Source: Sphingomonas flavalba
GTDB taxonomy: Bacteria; Pseudomonadota; Alphaproteobacteria; Sphingomonadales; Sphingomonadaceae
Assembly: GCF_004796535.1 (NCBI RefSeq)
Contig: NZ_SPHY01000006.1
Span: 62,001 to 126,000 of the forward strand
DNA: 64,000 nt
Reading direction: 5' to 3'
Shown: in pieces, positions 27,196-35,518 of the stretch
Position numbering within the stretch: the first letter of the stretch is position 1
How the letters are laid out: every line of letters begins with the position of its first letter
Notes under the pieces: generated by a model
The model's database searches: none
What the model saw: only the letters and a program-made list of their open reading frames with translations
What the model was told of the DNA's origin: nothing
Translations under genes and position numbers: made by a program

Positions 27196-29502
27196 CTAGA
27201 ATTTCAGCCCTACGTTCGCACCGATGATGCGTGGGTGCGGACGCAGGCGGATGCCACCCAGGCCGAAATTCTCACCTGTGCTGGTGTAATACGCCTCGGC
27301 CAGCAGGTTCTCGACGAACAGGCCGAACTTCAGCCGCTCGTTGACCTCAAGCCCGGCGCGCAGGCTGACGACATCGAACGCCGGCAGACGGTAGGGGAAG
27401 ACCGGCCGACCGAGCTGAACTCGTCCCGTCGCCTCCAGGTCGCCGTAGGAATGGCTGCGGTGCGTCCAGTTGACGCCCAGATAGGCCTCGCCCGCCCCCG
27501 TGGAGAAATTATACTCGGTGTCGAGATTCCACGTCCATTTCGGCGATTTGGGCGTGCTCAGCCCCTCGACGTCGACGGGCAGGCCGCCGGTAACGACGAT
27601 GCGCTCGTCCGACAGCATCTTGGCATCGAGATAGCCAAGTCCGCCGGAAATGGTCAGCCCGCGGGTGGGAACCGCCGCGAATTCGAACTCGACGCCCTTC
27701 GATCGCGCCTTGCGGACATTATGGGTCAGCTCAACCTGGCTGCTGATGTCGGTCGGGTCGAGCAGGTAGAAGGTCTGCAGCTGCAGGTCCTTCCAGTCGA
27801 GGTAGAAGGCGGAGATGTTCAGGCGCAACCGCCGGTCGAACAGCTCGGACTTGAACCCGATCTCGTAGTTCCACAGCCGCTCCGGCGCGAAGGTGTCGAC
27901 GAACGGATCGCTGGCGTCGTCATGCCCGACATTGACGCCGCCGGCCTTGTAGCCCTTCGACACCACGCCATAGAGGCTGACGTCGCGATCCAGCTTGTAG
28001 CGCAGCGAAAGGCGCGGCGCGAAATCGTCGAAGCTGTGCTTGCCGCGCACGTCGGGCAGCGGGCGGCCGCCGAATACCTGCACGTCGACCACCCCGGTCG
28101 ACACGCTGTCATGGGTATAACGGCCGCCGGCGATCACCTCCAGCTCCGGCGTCACCCGCCAGGTCAGGTCGGCAAACGCCGCCAGGCTCCTGATCCCGAA
28201 GGTGCCGGTGTCGCGGTTGATCGGCGTGCCGGCCGGGAAGGCGGCGACCGGCGGCAGGATGCCGACGCCGCCGAGCGAGCGATCGCTGCCCATGAAGATA
28301 TGATTGCGCTTGACCTGCTTGTCGCGCGCGTAAAGACCGCCGACGGTCAGGTCGAACTGGTCGGTCTGCGCTTCCAGCCGCAGCTCCTGGCTCCACGACC
28401 GGCTGTCGAAGTCGTTTTCGCGGATGACGATGTCCAGGCTGGTCACGTCCTGGTCGAAGCGGCGATCGGTCGCCGTTTTCAGGAAACCGGTCACCGACTT
28501 CAGCGTCAGCCCGGGCGACAGCTCCTGGCTGATCCGCAGGTTGCCCAGCGTCGTGCGGTTCTTGTTGTACTCGCGCGCGTCGTGGTTGACCTTGCTCTGG
28601 TTCTTCGGGAAGAAGCCCAGCCCTTCGCCCCACGGCGTCAGCCCGGCGGCGACCGCGCCGGCGAAGGTGCCCGAGGTATCAAGGTCCAGCACGCCCGAAT
28701 TGACGGTCGGGTCATGCCCCTCATTCTCGTTGGTATGGAATAGCTGCGCGTCGATCGTCGTGCCTTCCGCCGGCATCCAGCGCAGCGACAGCCGGCCGTG
28801 GAAATAATCCCAGCCGCTGTTTGGCGTGCCGTTCGGGTTGACGTTCTTCACATAGCCGTCGCTGCGCTCGACGTGCATCACGCCACGCGTCCACAGCGTT
28901 TCGCTGAGCGGCACGTTCAGGATGCCGGTGACATGCTGCTCGGCACCGCCATTCTCGTAGAAGCTGGCGCCGGCCTGCACCTCGCCGCCCAGCTCGCCGA
29001 CCGGCTTCTTGGTCGTAATGTTGAGCGCGCCACCGATCGCATTGCGGCCGAAATAGGTGCCCTGCGGACCGCGCAGAACCTCGATCCGCTCAACGTCCTG
29101 CAACTGCGGGTTGATCGTGCCGCCGGACACCGACGCGACCGAGAATTCGTCGAGGTAGATACCGATCGAATTGATCACCGAATTGTCGAGCGACTTGATA
29201 TCGCTGACGCCGCGGATGCCGATGCTGACGCCGCGGTTGCCGGTCTGGCCGTCGTCCTGGAAGCTGACGTTGGGCGTACGCTTCAGATAGTCGGCGGCGG
29301 CGGTGATGTTGCTGCGTTCGAGCGCCTCGGAATCGAACGCGGTAACGCTGATCGGCACGTCCTGGAGCGACTGCGCGCGGCGCTGCGCGGTAACGACGAT
29401 CTCACTCAGGCCGCCTTCCGCTTCACTCTGGGCAACCGCAACCGTCGGCATGCTGGCGCCGGCAAGCAGCGCACACATCATCAAAGTGGCATTTCTGGAC
29501 AC
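27196..29502 (-). CDS. TonB-dependent receptor (768 aa)
   Basis: An outer membrane receptor of the shorter sphingomonad type. GTG start at 29502 behind a long G/A-rich ribosome site (GGAGGGGAGGG). Signal peptide to about residue 24, TonB box SEIVVTAQRRAQSLQDVPISVTAF, plug motifs LKRTPNVSF, GIRGVSD, ERIEVLRGPQGTYFGRNAIGGALNI, and a barrel ending in Phe (GANVGLKF). It sits inside the catabolic block between the FAH-fold gene (203 bp upstream, with an AT-rich promoter region) and the ThDP gene, so it probably imports the block's substrate across the outer membrane. It carries its own terminator. Confidence 0.94.
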   Translation of the reverse strand: MSRNATLMMCALLAGASMPTVAVAQSEAEGGLSEIVVTAQRRAQSLQDVPISVTAFDSEALERSNITAAADYLKRTPNVSFQDDGQTGNRGVSIGIRGVSDIKSLDNSVINSIGIYLDEFSVASVSGGTINPQLQDVERIEVLRGPQGTYFGRNAIGGALNITTKKPVGELGGEVQAGASFYENGGAEQHVTGILNVPLSETLWTRGVMHVERSDGYVKNVNPNGTPNSGWDYFHGRLSLRWMPAEGTTIDAQLFHTNENEGHDPTVNSGVLDLDTSGTFAGAVAAGLTPWGEGLGFFPKNQSKVNHDAREYNKNRTTLGNLRISQELSPGLTLKSVTGFLKTATDRRFDQDVTSLDIVIRENDFDSRSWSQELRLEAQTDQFDLTVGGLYARDKQVKRNHIFMGSDRSLGGVGILPPVAAFPAGTPINRDTGTFGIRSLAAFADLTWRVTPELEVIAGGRYTHDSVSTGVVDVQVFGGRPLPDVRGKHSFDDFAPRLSLRYKLDRDVSLYGVVSKGYKAGGVNVGHDDASDPFVDTFAPERLWNYEIGFKSELFDRRLRLNISAFYLDWKDLQLQTFYLLDPTDISSQVELTHNVRKARSKGVEFEFAAVPTRGLTISGGLGYLDAKMLSDERIVVTGGLPVDVEGLSTPKSPKWTWNLDTEYNFSTGAGEAYLGVNWTHRSHSYGDLEATGRVQLGRPVFPYRLPAFDVVSLRAGLEVNERLKFGLFVENLLAEAYYTSTGENFGLGGIRLRPHPRIIGANVGLKF

Positions 29503-29609
29503 AAACCCTCCCCTCCGCAGTTATGCGGATGTTGTCATCGCTGGTAGTCTGGCATTCTGATCTTTTCAGCGCGTCTAAACGTAATACTCATGTACTAGTT
29601 GAGAACGAT

Positions 29610-29640
29610 GGAAGAATACTATCGCCCCCGATCAGCGACA
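29610..29640 (-). promoter_or_regulatory. Candidate promoter element for the 27196 receptor
   Basis: The minus strand carries ATAGTAT (29622-29616) in AT-rich DNA 114 bases before the receptor start, with TTTGTC-like sequence about 15-16 bases upstream. The same ATAGTAT core precedes the receptors at 663 and 52235. Weak on its own; supported mainly by recurrence. Confidence 0.35.
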
Positions 29641-29705
29641 AAGGATATTAATTAATACGACCAATGAGGAATTTTTGGCCTCGCTACTGGCCTTCATTAC
29701 AATTT

Positions 29706-30857
29706 CTACGGGTTCGCCCGCCCGGCCAGGCTCGCGATCAGCGCGCGCGTGCCGAACGTCCACGGCGGCGCCAGGTCGCTGGTCGTCACCGTGTTGCGCA
29801 GCGTACCGAGCAACGGCGAGCGGATCTCGACGACATCGCCGATCTTGTGGGTAAAGCCGCCGCCCGGCGTGTCGCGGTCCTGCGTCGGCGCGAACAGCGT
29901 GCCGCAGAACAGCACGAAGCCGTCGGGGAAATGGTGGTATTCGATCGTCTGCGCGACCAGGTCGAGCGGGTCGCGGCTGATCTGGCGCATCGAGCTTTCA
30001 CCGGCGAGGCGAAAGCCGTCCCGCCCGTCGACGGTCAGGGTCAGGTCGGCGGCACGGACATCGTCCAGCCCGAAACCGTCGTCAAACAGGCGGATGAACG
30101 GGCCGATCGCGCAGGAGGCGTTGTTGTCCTTGGCGCGGGACAGCAGCAGCGCGCTGCGCCCCTCGAAATCGCGCAGGTTGACGTCGTTGCCCAGCGTCGC
30201 GCCGACCACCTGCCCCCGGCTCGACACCGCCAGCACCACCTCCGGCTCCGGGTTGTTCCAGCGCGAGCGCGGGTGGATACCGATATAGGCGCCGAAGCCG
30301 ACCGCCGACATCGGCTGCGCCTTGGAGAAGATCTCGGCGTCCGGCCCCAGCCCGACTTCCAGATACTGCGACCACAGCCCGCGCTCGGTCAGCAGCGCCT
30401 TGGCGCGCGCCGCCTCCGGGCTGCCCGGCCGGATCGCCCGCAGCTCGCTGCCCAGCTCGCTGACCAGCGCCGCGCGGAACTGCTCGGCCTGGGCCGCGTC
30501 GCCGCCGGCCCGTTCCTCGACCACCCGCTCGATCATGCTCGACACGAAAGTGACGCCGGCCGCCTTGATGGCCTGCAGGTCGCATGGCGCGAGCAGGAAA
30601 GGCCCCGCCGCCGCCCAACCCGGCGTGCTGTTCTCCAGAATCTCGTCGATCGCGCCGATCGGTGTGCCGCGCACCGCGCGCACCGCCGCCGCCGGATCGT
30701 CCAGATCGAGCAGGTCGCTCATCGTCGGCGCCAGCGCGCCGATGTCGATCACCTCGCCGGCGCGCACCGCGATCAGCCGGGGCGCGCCGTCCAGCCACAG
30801 CCGGCCGACAAGCAGCGCGCGGTGCAGGTCGACGGGGAGCAGGTCGCGGTTGCGCAT
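29706..30857 (-). CDS. Fumarylacetoacetate hydrolase (FAH) fold enzyme
   Basis: A 383-aa member of the FAH superfamily, which hydrolyse or dehydrate keto acids in sugar-acid and aromatic catabolism. The metal site is visible as NNPEPEVVLAV (the Glu-x-Glu pair) and GNDVNLRDFEGRSALLLSRAKD, the counterpart of the NDVSARD segment; DGRDGFRLAGESSMRQISRDP and FCGTLFAP follow. I start at the ATG at 30857 (AAGGA upstream) rather than a GTG at 30878 that overlaps the ATPase stop. Relatives with this extended N-terminus include 2-keto-3-deoxy-sugar-acid enzymes, consistent with the lactonase- and UxaA-like genes in the block; exact reaction unknown. Confidence 0.86.
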   Translation of the reverse strand: MRNRDLLPVDLHRALLVGRLWLDGAPRLIAVRAGEVIDIGALAPTMSDLLDLDDPAAAVRAVRGTPIGAIDEILENSTPGWAAAGPFLLAPCDLQAIKAAGVTFVSSMIERVVEERAGGDAAQAEQFRAALVSELGSELRAIRPGSPEAARAKALLTERGLWSQYLEVGLGPDAEIFSKAQPMSAVGFGAYIGIHPRSRWNNPEPEVVLAVSSRGQVVGATLGNDVNLRDFEGRSALLLSRAKDNNASCAIGPFIRLFDDGFGLDDVRAADLTLTVDGRDGFRLAGESSMRQISRDPLDLVAQTIEYHHFPDGFVLFCGTLFAPTQDRDTPGGGFTHKIGDVVEIRSPLLGTLRNTVTTSDLAPPWTFGTRALIASLAGRANP

Positions 30858-30874
30858 CGCAGAATCCTTCGCGG

Positions 30875-31618
30875 TCACGCCAGGGAAACCTGGGAGAGAA
30901 AACGTTTCAGCCGGTCGGTCTGCGGGGCGTCGAAGAAGCGCGCCGGCTCGCTTTCCTCGACGATCCGGCCGTCATCCATGAACAGCACGCGGCTGGCGAT
31001 CCGCCGGGCGAAGCCCATTTCGTGGGTGACGCACAGCATCGTCATCCCCGAATTGGCGAGGTGGGTCATCGTCTCCAGCACCTCGCCGATCATCTCCGGG
31101 TCGAGGGCGGATGTCGGCTCATCGAACAGCATGATGCTCGGCTGCATGCACAGCGCACGGGCGATGGCGACGCGCTGCTGCTGCCCGCCGGACAGTTGCG
31201 CCGGGTAGCGCCCGCAGAAATCGGCGAGCCGCACCTTGGTCAGATATTCCATCGCCAGGTCGACGGCGGCGGGGCGCGGCACCTTGCGGACTATCTGCGG
31301 CGCCAGGATCAGGTTCTCCAGCACGGTCAGGTGCGGGAACAGGTTGAACTGCTGGAACACCATGCCGACGCTGCGCCTGACCGCCCGCACGTCGCGCGGG
31401 CCGTTGATCTCCTGCCCCGCCACCGCCAGCGTCCCCGACTGCGCCGTCTCCAGCCCGTTGATGCAGCGGATCAGCGTCGATTTGCCTGATCCCGACGGGC
31501 CGCAGATCACCACCCGTTCGCCGGTCGTCACCTGCAGGTCGACGTCCTTCAGCACGTGCTGCTCGCGATACCATTTGTTCAGCCCGGCGATGCGGACGGC
31601 GGTTTCCGGCGCGCTCAC
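30875..31618 (-). CDS. Amino-acid ABC transporter ATP-binding protein (AapP/GlnQ-like)
   Basis: A 247-aa nucleotide-binding subunit: Walker A GPSGSGKST, Q-loop VFQQFNLFPHLT, signature LSGGQQQR, Walker B IMLFDEPTSALDPE and switch His in VTHEMGFAR. The pattern is that of polar amino-acid importers. The GTG at 31618 overlaps the SDR stop as GTGA. It is separated by about 7 kb from the binding protein and 9-10 kb from the permeases of the same family, which have no ATPase of their own, so it almost certainly powers them. Confidence 0.93.
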   Translation of the reverse strand: MSAPETAVRIAGLNKWYREQHVLKDVDLQVTTGERVVICGPSGSGKSTLIRCINGLETAQSGTLAVAGQEINGPRDVRAVRRSVGMVFQQFNLFPHLTVLENLILAPQIVRKVPRPAAVDLAMEYLTKVRLADFCGRYPAQLSGGQQQRVAIARALCMQPSIMLFDEPTSALDPEMIGEVLETMTHLANSGMTMLCVTHEMGFARRIASRVLFMDDGRIVEESEPARFFDAPQTDRLKRFLSQVSLA

Positions 31619-32472
31619 CGCTCCGCCTCCGGCCCGGCAGCACCGGCGATCCACCAACCGATGCCGGAAAAGCGGGTCAGCAGCTCCGCCCGCGCCTCGG
31701 CGTCGGCGGCGGACAGCGCCGCATCCAGCCCGATCGCCTTGTCGCCGACGAGATGGCGGAAGGCCGGTGCCGGATCGCCGGCGATCCGCAGCAGCGCCGC
31801 CGCTACCTCAGCCGGGTCGCCGCCGTCGCGGCACGCCTCGCGCACCCGCTCCATCCGGTACCGGTGCAGCGCCGCATAGGGCGAGCGCGCCTGCGCGTCG
31901 GACAGGGTAAAATTGCGGTCGATCCCGGTCCTGAACGCGCCGGGGCAGACCACCGCCACCTGCACGCCGAAGCGCGCGACTTCGTAGCGCATCGCCTCCA
32001 GCGCGCTTTCGACCGCCGCCTTGCTGGCGCAATAGATGCCGTCCATCACCCGGCCGACGCGCGAGCCGACCGACGATACCGTCAGGATGTGGCCGCCGCC
32101 TGCCCGCCGCATCGCCGGCAATACCGCGCGGCTCAGCGCCAGCACGCCAAAGAAATTGGTCCGCATCACGCGGTCCAGATCGGCCTCGGCCATATCCTCG
32201 ACGGCGCCGAGCAGATGGACGCCGGCATTGTTGACCAGCACGTCGATGCGGCCATGGTCGGCGAGCACGGCGGCAACGCAGGCGGCAACATCGTCGCCGT
32301 CTGTCACGTCGAGCGCGCGCACCTCAATCGCCCCCGCCCCGTCGAAGATGCCGGGGTCGGCCCGCGCCGGATCGCGCATCGTCGCGACGACGCGGTAGCC
32401 GGCGGCGGCAAAGGCCCGCGCGGTCAGCGCGCCGAAGCCGGAACTGCACCCGGTGACGAGCACCGTCTTCAT
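31615..32472 (-). CDS. Short-chain dehydrogenase/reductase
   Basis: A 285-aa NAD(P)-dependent oxidoreductase. VLVTGCSSGFGALTARAFA is the cofactor loop, NNAGVHLLG follows, and the catalytic residues are the Ser of VSSVGSRVG and Tyr/Lys of IYCASKAAVES. The ATG at 32472 is preferred over a GTG at 32490 just after the ALDH stop. In the operon it lies between an aldehyde dehydrogenase and the importer ATPase, suggesting alcohol-to-carbonyl oxidation of an intermediate. Confidence 0.9.
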   Translation of the reverse strand: MKTVLVTGCSSGFGALTARAFAAAGYRVVATMRDPARADPGIFDGAGAIEVRALDVTDGDDVAACVAAVLADHGRIDVLVNNAGVHLLGAVEDMAEADLDRVMRTNFFGVLALSRAVLPAMRRAGGGHILTVSSVGSRVGRVMDGIYCASKAAVESALEAMRYEVARFGVQVAVVCPGAFRTGIDRNFTLSDAQARSPYAALHRYRMERVREACRDGGDPAEVAAALLRIAGDPAPAFRHLVGDKAIGLDAALSAADAEARAELLTRFSGIGWWIAGAAGPEAER

Positions 32473-32491
32473 GGTTGCCTGCCCCGTCACC

Positions 32492-33964
32492 TCAGTCGAG
32501 CCGCGCGATCACGGACTTCGCCTCGGTATACTGCTCCATCCCGGCCCAGCCATTCTCCCGTCCCCAGCCGGATTGCTTGAAGCCGCCGAATTCGATGCCG
32601 GGGTCCGCCACCGCGTGGCAGTTGATCCACACCAGCCCGGCCTCGATCTGCGCCGCCAGCTTGTGGGCGCGGCCGATGTCGCGGGTCCAGATGCTCGCCG
32701 CCAACCCGTATTCGGTGTCGTTCGCCTTCTCCGCCACCTCCTCCAGCGCGTCGAACTTCATCGCGCAGAGCACGGGGCCGAAAATCTCCTCGTCGACGAC
32801 GCTCATCCCGCGCCGCACCCCGGTCAGCACGGTCGGGCGCACGAAATAGCCTTTGTTCCCCTGCCGCTCGCCGCCGGCCACCACCTCGGCGCCCTCGTCG
32901 CGGCCGCGCGCGATGTAGCCGAGCACGCGCTCCATCTGCTTTTCGGACACCACCGGGCCCATCGCCGTGTCCGCCTCCACGCCGGGGCCGACCTTCATCC
33001 CCTCGGCGATGCGGGCGATGCCGGCGACCACCCGGTCATAGACCGGCGCCTCGACATAGAGGCGCGATCCGGCGATGCACACCTGCCCGGCGTTGAAGAA
33101 GATGGCGTTGGCCGCCGCCGGGATCGCGCGGTCGAGATCGGCGTCGGCGAAGATGATCAGCGGCGATTTGCCGCCCAGCTCCAGCGACAGCTTCTTCAGG
33201 TTGCCGGCCGCCGCGGTGACGATCCGCTTGCCGACCTCGGTCGATCCGGTGAACGCAATCTTACGGACGCCGTCATGCGCGCACAGCGCCGCGCCGGCGG
33301 TATGGCCGTAACCGGGAACAATGTTGACCACCCCGGCCGGCACCCCCGCCTCCAGCAGCAATTCGCCGATATAGAGCGCGGTCAGCGGCGTTTCCTCGGC
33401 CGGCTTGAACACGATCGCGCAACCGGCGGCCAGTGCCGGCGCCAATTTCCACGACGACGCGACGATCGGCCCGTTCCACGGCGTGATCTGGCCAACGACG
33501 CCGATCGGCTCGTGGCGGGTGTAGACATGAAAATTGGCCGGGTCCGCCGACAGCACCGGCGATCGCCCGGCAATCGCGGTGCACAGCCCGGCATAATGGC
33601 GGAAGGTCCTGGCCGCCGCCGGCACGTCGCCCCCGCGCGAGGCGTGGAGCGGCTTGCCGTTTTCCAGCGTGTTGAGCAGCGCCAGATCTTCGGCATGCGC
33701 CTCCAGCAGGTCGGCGATCCGCCACAGCACGGCGGCGCGGCGGTGCGGCGGCAGCCCGCGCCACTCGGCCGCGGCAAAGGCGGCGGCGGCGGCAGCCACC
33801 GCGGCGTCGACCTCGGCCGGGCCGGCGGCGGCGATCGTCGCGATCCGCTCTGCGGTCGCCGGATCGAGCACGTCGATCGTGTCTCCACCAGCCGCGCCCA
33901 CCCATTCGCCGCCGATCAGCATCGGCCGGGTCCGGGCCAGGAAGGCGTTCACCCTGTCGGTCAT
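32492..33964 (-). CDS. NAD(P)-dependent aldehyde dehydrogenase
   Basis: A 490-aa ALDH. It shows the coenzyme-binding TPWNGP (161-166) and FTGSTEVGK, general base Glu262 in LELGGKSP, and nucleophile Cys296 in [13 protein letters not shown], followed by EEIFGPV. Length and motifs resemble betaine/phenylacetaldehyde/general aldehyde dehydrogenases. It would oxidise an aldehyde such as that made by the ThDP decarboxylase, to an acid. It starts 20 bp after the small gene at 33985 and the SDR follows within 20 bp, so it is firmly in the operon. Confidence 0.94.
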   Translation of the reverse strand: MTDRVNAFLARTRPMLIGGEWVGAAGGDTIDVLDPATAERIATIAAAGPAEVDAAVAAAAAAFAAAEWRGLPPHRRAAVLWRIADLLEAHAEDLALLNTLENGKPLHASRGGDVPAAARTFRHYAGLCTAIAGRSPVLSADPANFHVYTRHEPIGVVGQITPWNGPIVASSWKLAPALAAGCAIVFKPAEETPLTALYIGELLLEAGVPAGVVNIVPGYGHTAGAALCAHDGVRKIAFTGSTEVGKRIVTAAAGNLKKLSLELGGKSPLIIFADADLDRAIPAAANAIFFNAGQVCIAGSRLYVEAPVYDRVVAGIARIAEGMKVGPGVEADTAMGPVVSEKQMERVLGYIARGRDEGAEVVAGGERQGNKGYFVRPTVLTGVRRGMSVVDEEIFGPVLCAMKFDALEEVAEKANDTEYGLAASIWTRDIGRAHKLAAQIEAGLVWINCHAVADPGIEFGGFKQSGWGRENGWAGMEQYTEAKSVIARLD

Positions 33965-33984
33965 CGTCGCCGTCTCCCGCCCGC

Positions 33985-34245
33985 TCAGCGCTTCTTCGCC
34001 GGCGGCGTCTTCTTCCCGCCGCCCAGCTTGCGGCGGAGCACGCTAAACGGAAAACTGATCATGAAGAACAGCGCCGCCGGGCTGGTCAGGACGACCCGTG
34101 CGATGGAAGCGGCGTCCTCCGCCGACACATGCACCTTGGTCGCCATCGCCTTGCCCGGATCGTTCAGGATGACGATGCCGTTCGCGGTCTTTTCGATCCG
34201 GCTGATCTCGAAATCCAGCTCGACCAGCTTGCTGACTACCTTCAT
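33985..34245 (-). CDS. Small conserved-looking protein of unknown function (86 aa)
   Basis: An 86-aa protein with a strong ribosome site (AGGAGGGG, five bases before ATG 34245). It begins MKVVSKLVELDFEISRIEK, then ANGIVILNDPGKAMATKVHVSAEDAASIAR, a hydrophobic stretch VVLTSPAALFFMISFPFSV that could be one membrane helix or an amphipathic helix, and a Lys-rich tail GGGKKTPPAKKR. I do not recognise the family. It sits between the nitrilase and ALDH genes with short gaps, so it is likely a subunit or accessory factor of the pathway; the tail resembles a membrane-anchored regulator or adaptor. Confidence 0.8.
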   Translation of the reverse strand: MKVVSKLVELDFEISRIEKTANGIVILNDPGKAMATKVHVSAEDAASIARVVLTSPAALFFMISFPFSVLRRKLGGGKKTPPAKKR

Positions 34246-34273
34246 CACCGCCCCTCCTGCCCGGTGGTGGGAC

Positions 34274-34300
34274 CGCGCGGCCGGTCGCCCCGGCCGCGCG
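34274..34300. other. Perfect 11-bp GC stem-loop between nitrilase and small gene
   Basis: Arms 34274-34284 (CGCGCGGCCGG) and 34290-34300 (CCGGCCGCGCG) with a five-base loop lie 10 bases after the nitrilase stop. There is no T-run, so it is more likely an mRNA-stabilising or attenuating hairpin inside the operon than a full terminator. Confidence 0.6.
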
Positions 34301-34309
34301 TCCCTCGCT

Positions 34310-35464
34310 TTAATCGATCTTCCGCAGCGTGCCGATGCTGTGCGCATAGTCGACGCGCCGATCGAGTTCGTCTGCCATGTCGGCAACGCTCAACCCGTCC
34401 GGCGGGGTGAAGGTGCCGCGCTCGTACAGCGTCTTCAGCGCCGCCTTCGCACCGTTGATCTTCTCGGTCAGGCTGCGCGGCGGCCGCCCGACCGGGAACA
34501 GGTTGGCCGGGTAGATCGGCGCCTCGTACATTTCCTTGAAGATCTCGGCGCGCACGTCGACCCAGGTGTTGTGCGAGATGCGCGACCGGTGCTCGCGCAG
34601 CGCCTCGATGTCGATCGGCGCGCCGATCACCTGCTCCGCCGGGTAGGGCGCGCGGCGCACCAGATTGCCGATATAGTCGATGATGAACGAATTGCCGGCG
34701 CAGAATGCGTGGGGGTAATAGTCATATTCGACCGAACCCCAGTTCGACCCGAGGATGTAGCACATATTGTCGTGCGCCCGCGCCCGCCGGGTGAAGGTCC
34801 AGAAATCCCACGGCTCGCTGACCCCCTCGAACTCCTGCTGGGCGGTCGGGTGGCAGATCACCTCGGCGCCGTTGAAGCCCAGCGCGCGGGCGATCTCCGG
34901 CGTCGCGCCGTCGTGGCAGGTCATCGTGCCCAGCTTGCCGATCTCGGTGTCGACGACCGGGAAGCGGCTCTTCAGGTCGCCGCCGTAATGCTTCGCATAT
35001 TCGTCGATCATGTCGTGCGGGCTGGTGCCGAGGCCGATGAACGCCGGCACGTGCCATTTGTGGTATTTCAGGATCACGTCGCCGTCGGGACCGATGATGA
35101 ACGCGGCGTTGAACCAGCGATCGGGGAATTCGGGAAGCTGTTCGACGACGCCGCCGCCGGAAATATAGATGCCGTACTGCTTCGCCTTCTTGGCGAGGAT
35201 CTCGATCTCCGGTCCGGGGATCGTGATCGCCTTCTTCATGAACTCCTCAAGGCCGTGCTCGCCCTTGCCTGGCGTCGTCACGCCCTGCAGGAAATATTCC
35301 GGCAGCACGACCAGCCGCGCCGGCAATTCCCAGTTATAGCCGACGCCGAAATCGATCATCTTGCAGACGCGATCGAGGTTGATCATGATCTCGTCGCGCG
35401 TTTCCGCCACCTTCACATGCGGCTGAATCACCAGCCCGGTATATTTCTTGATCTTGCCCGTCAT
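34310..35464 (-). CDS. Carbon-nitrogen hydrolase (nitrilase/amidase superfamily)
   Basis: A 384-aa cytoplasmic hydrolase of the C-N hydrolase fold. The Glu-Lys-Cys triad is visible: E56 in VVLPEYFLQG, K136 in ILKYHKWHV and C183 in GTMTCHDGATPE. A C-terminal extension of about 90 residues goes beyond the core fold. Such enzymes hydrolyse amides, N-carbamoyl compounds or nitriles to acid and ammonia. In an operon with an amino-acid importer and an aminotransferase it probably releases nitrogen from the substrate; the preserved Cys context does not by itself separate amidase from nitrilase. Confidence 0.91.
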   Translation of the reverse strand: MTGKIKKYTGLVIQPHVKVAETRDEIMINLDRVCKMIDFGVGYNWELPARLVVLPEYFLQGVTTPGKGEHGLEEFMKKAITIPGPEIEILAKKAKQYGIYISGGGVVEQLPEFPDRWFNAAFIIGPDGDVILKYHKWHVPAFIGLGTSPHDMIDEYAKHYGGDLKSRFPVVDTEIGKLGTMTCHDGATPEIARALGFNGAEVICHPTAQQEFEGVSEPWDFWTFTRRARAHDNMCYILGSNWGSVEYDYYPHAFCAGNSFIIDYIGNLVRRAPYPAEQVIGAPIDIEALREHRSRISHNTWVDVRAEIFKEMYEAPIYPANLFPVGRPPRSLTEKINGAKAALKTLYERGTFTPPDGLSVADMADELDRRVDYAHSIGTLRKID

Positions 35465-35518
35465 TTTGTCCTCTGCGTCATCTGGTGGCGGTTGCGGCGC
35501 GCGCGGGCGCGCCGGCGG

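Noticed and set aside
30875-31618. The ABC ATPase as the missing subunit of the TolC-HlyD-ABC-2 exporter
   Set aside because: Its motifs are those of polar amino-acid importers and it is 15 kb away, beside matching permease and binding-protein genes.
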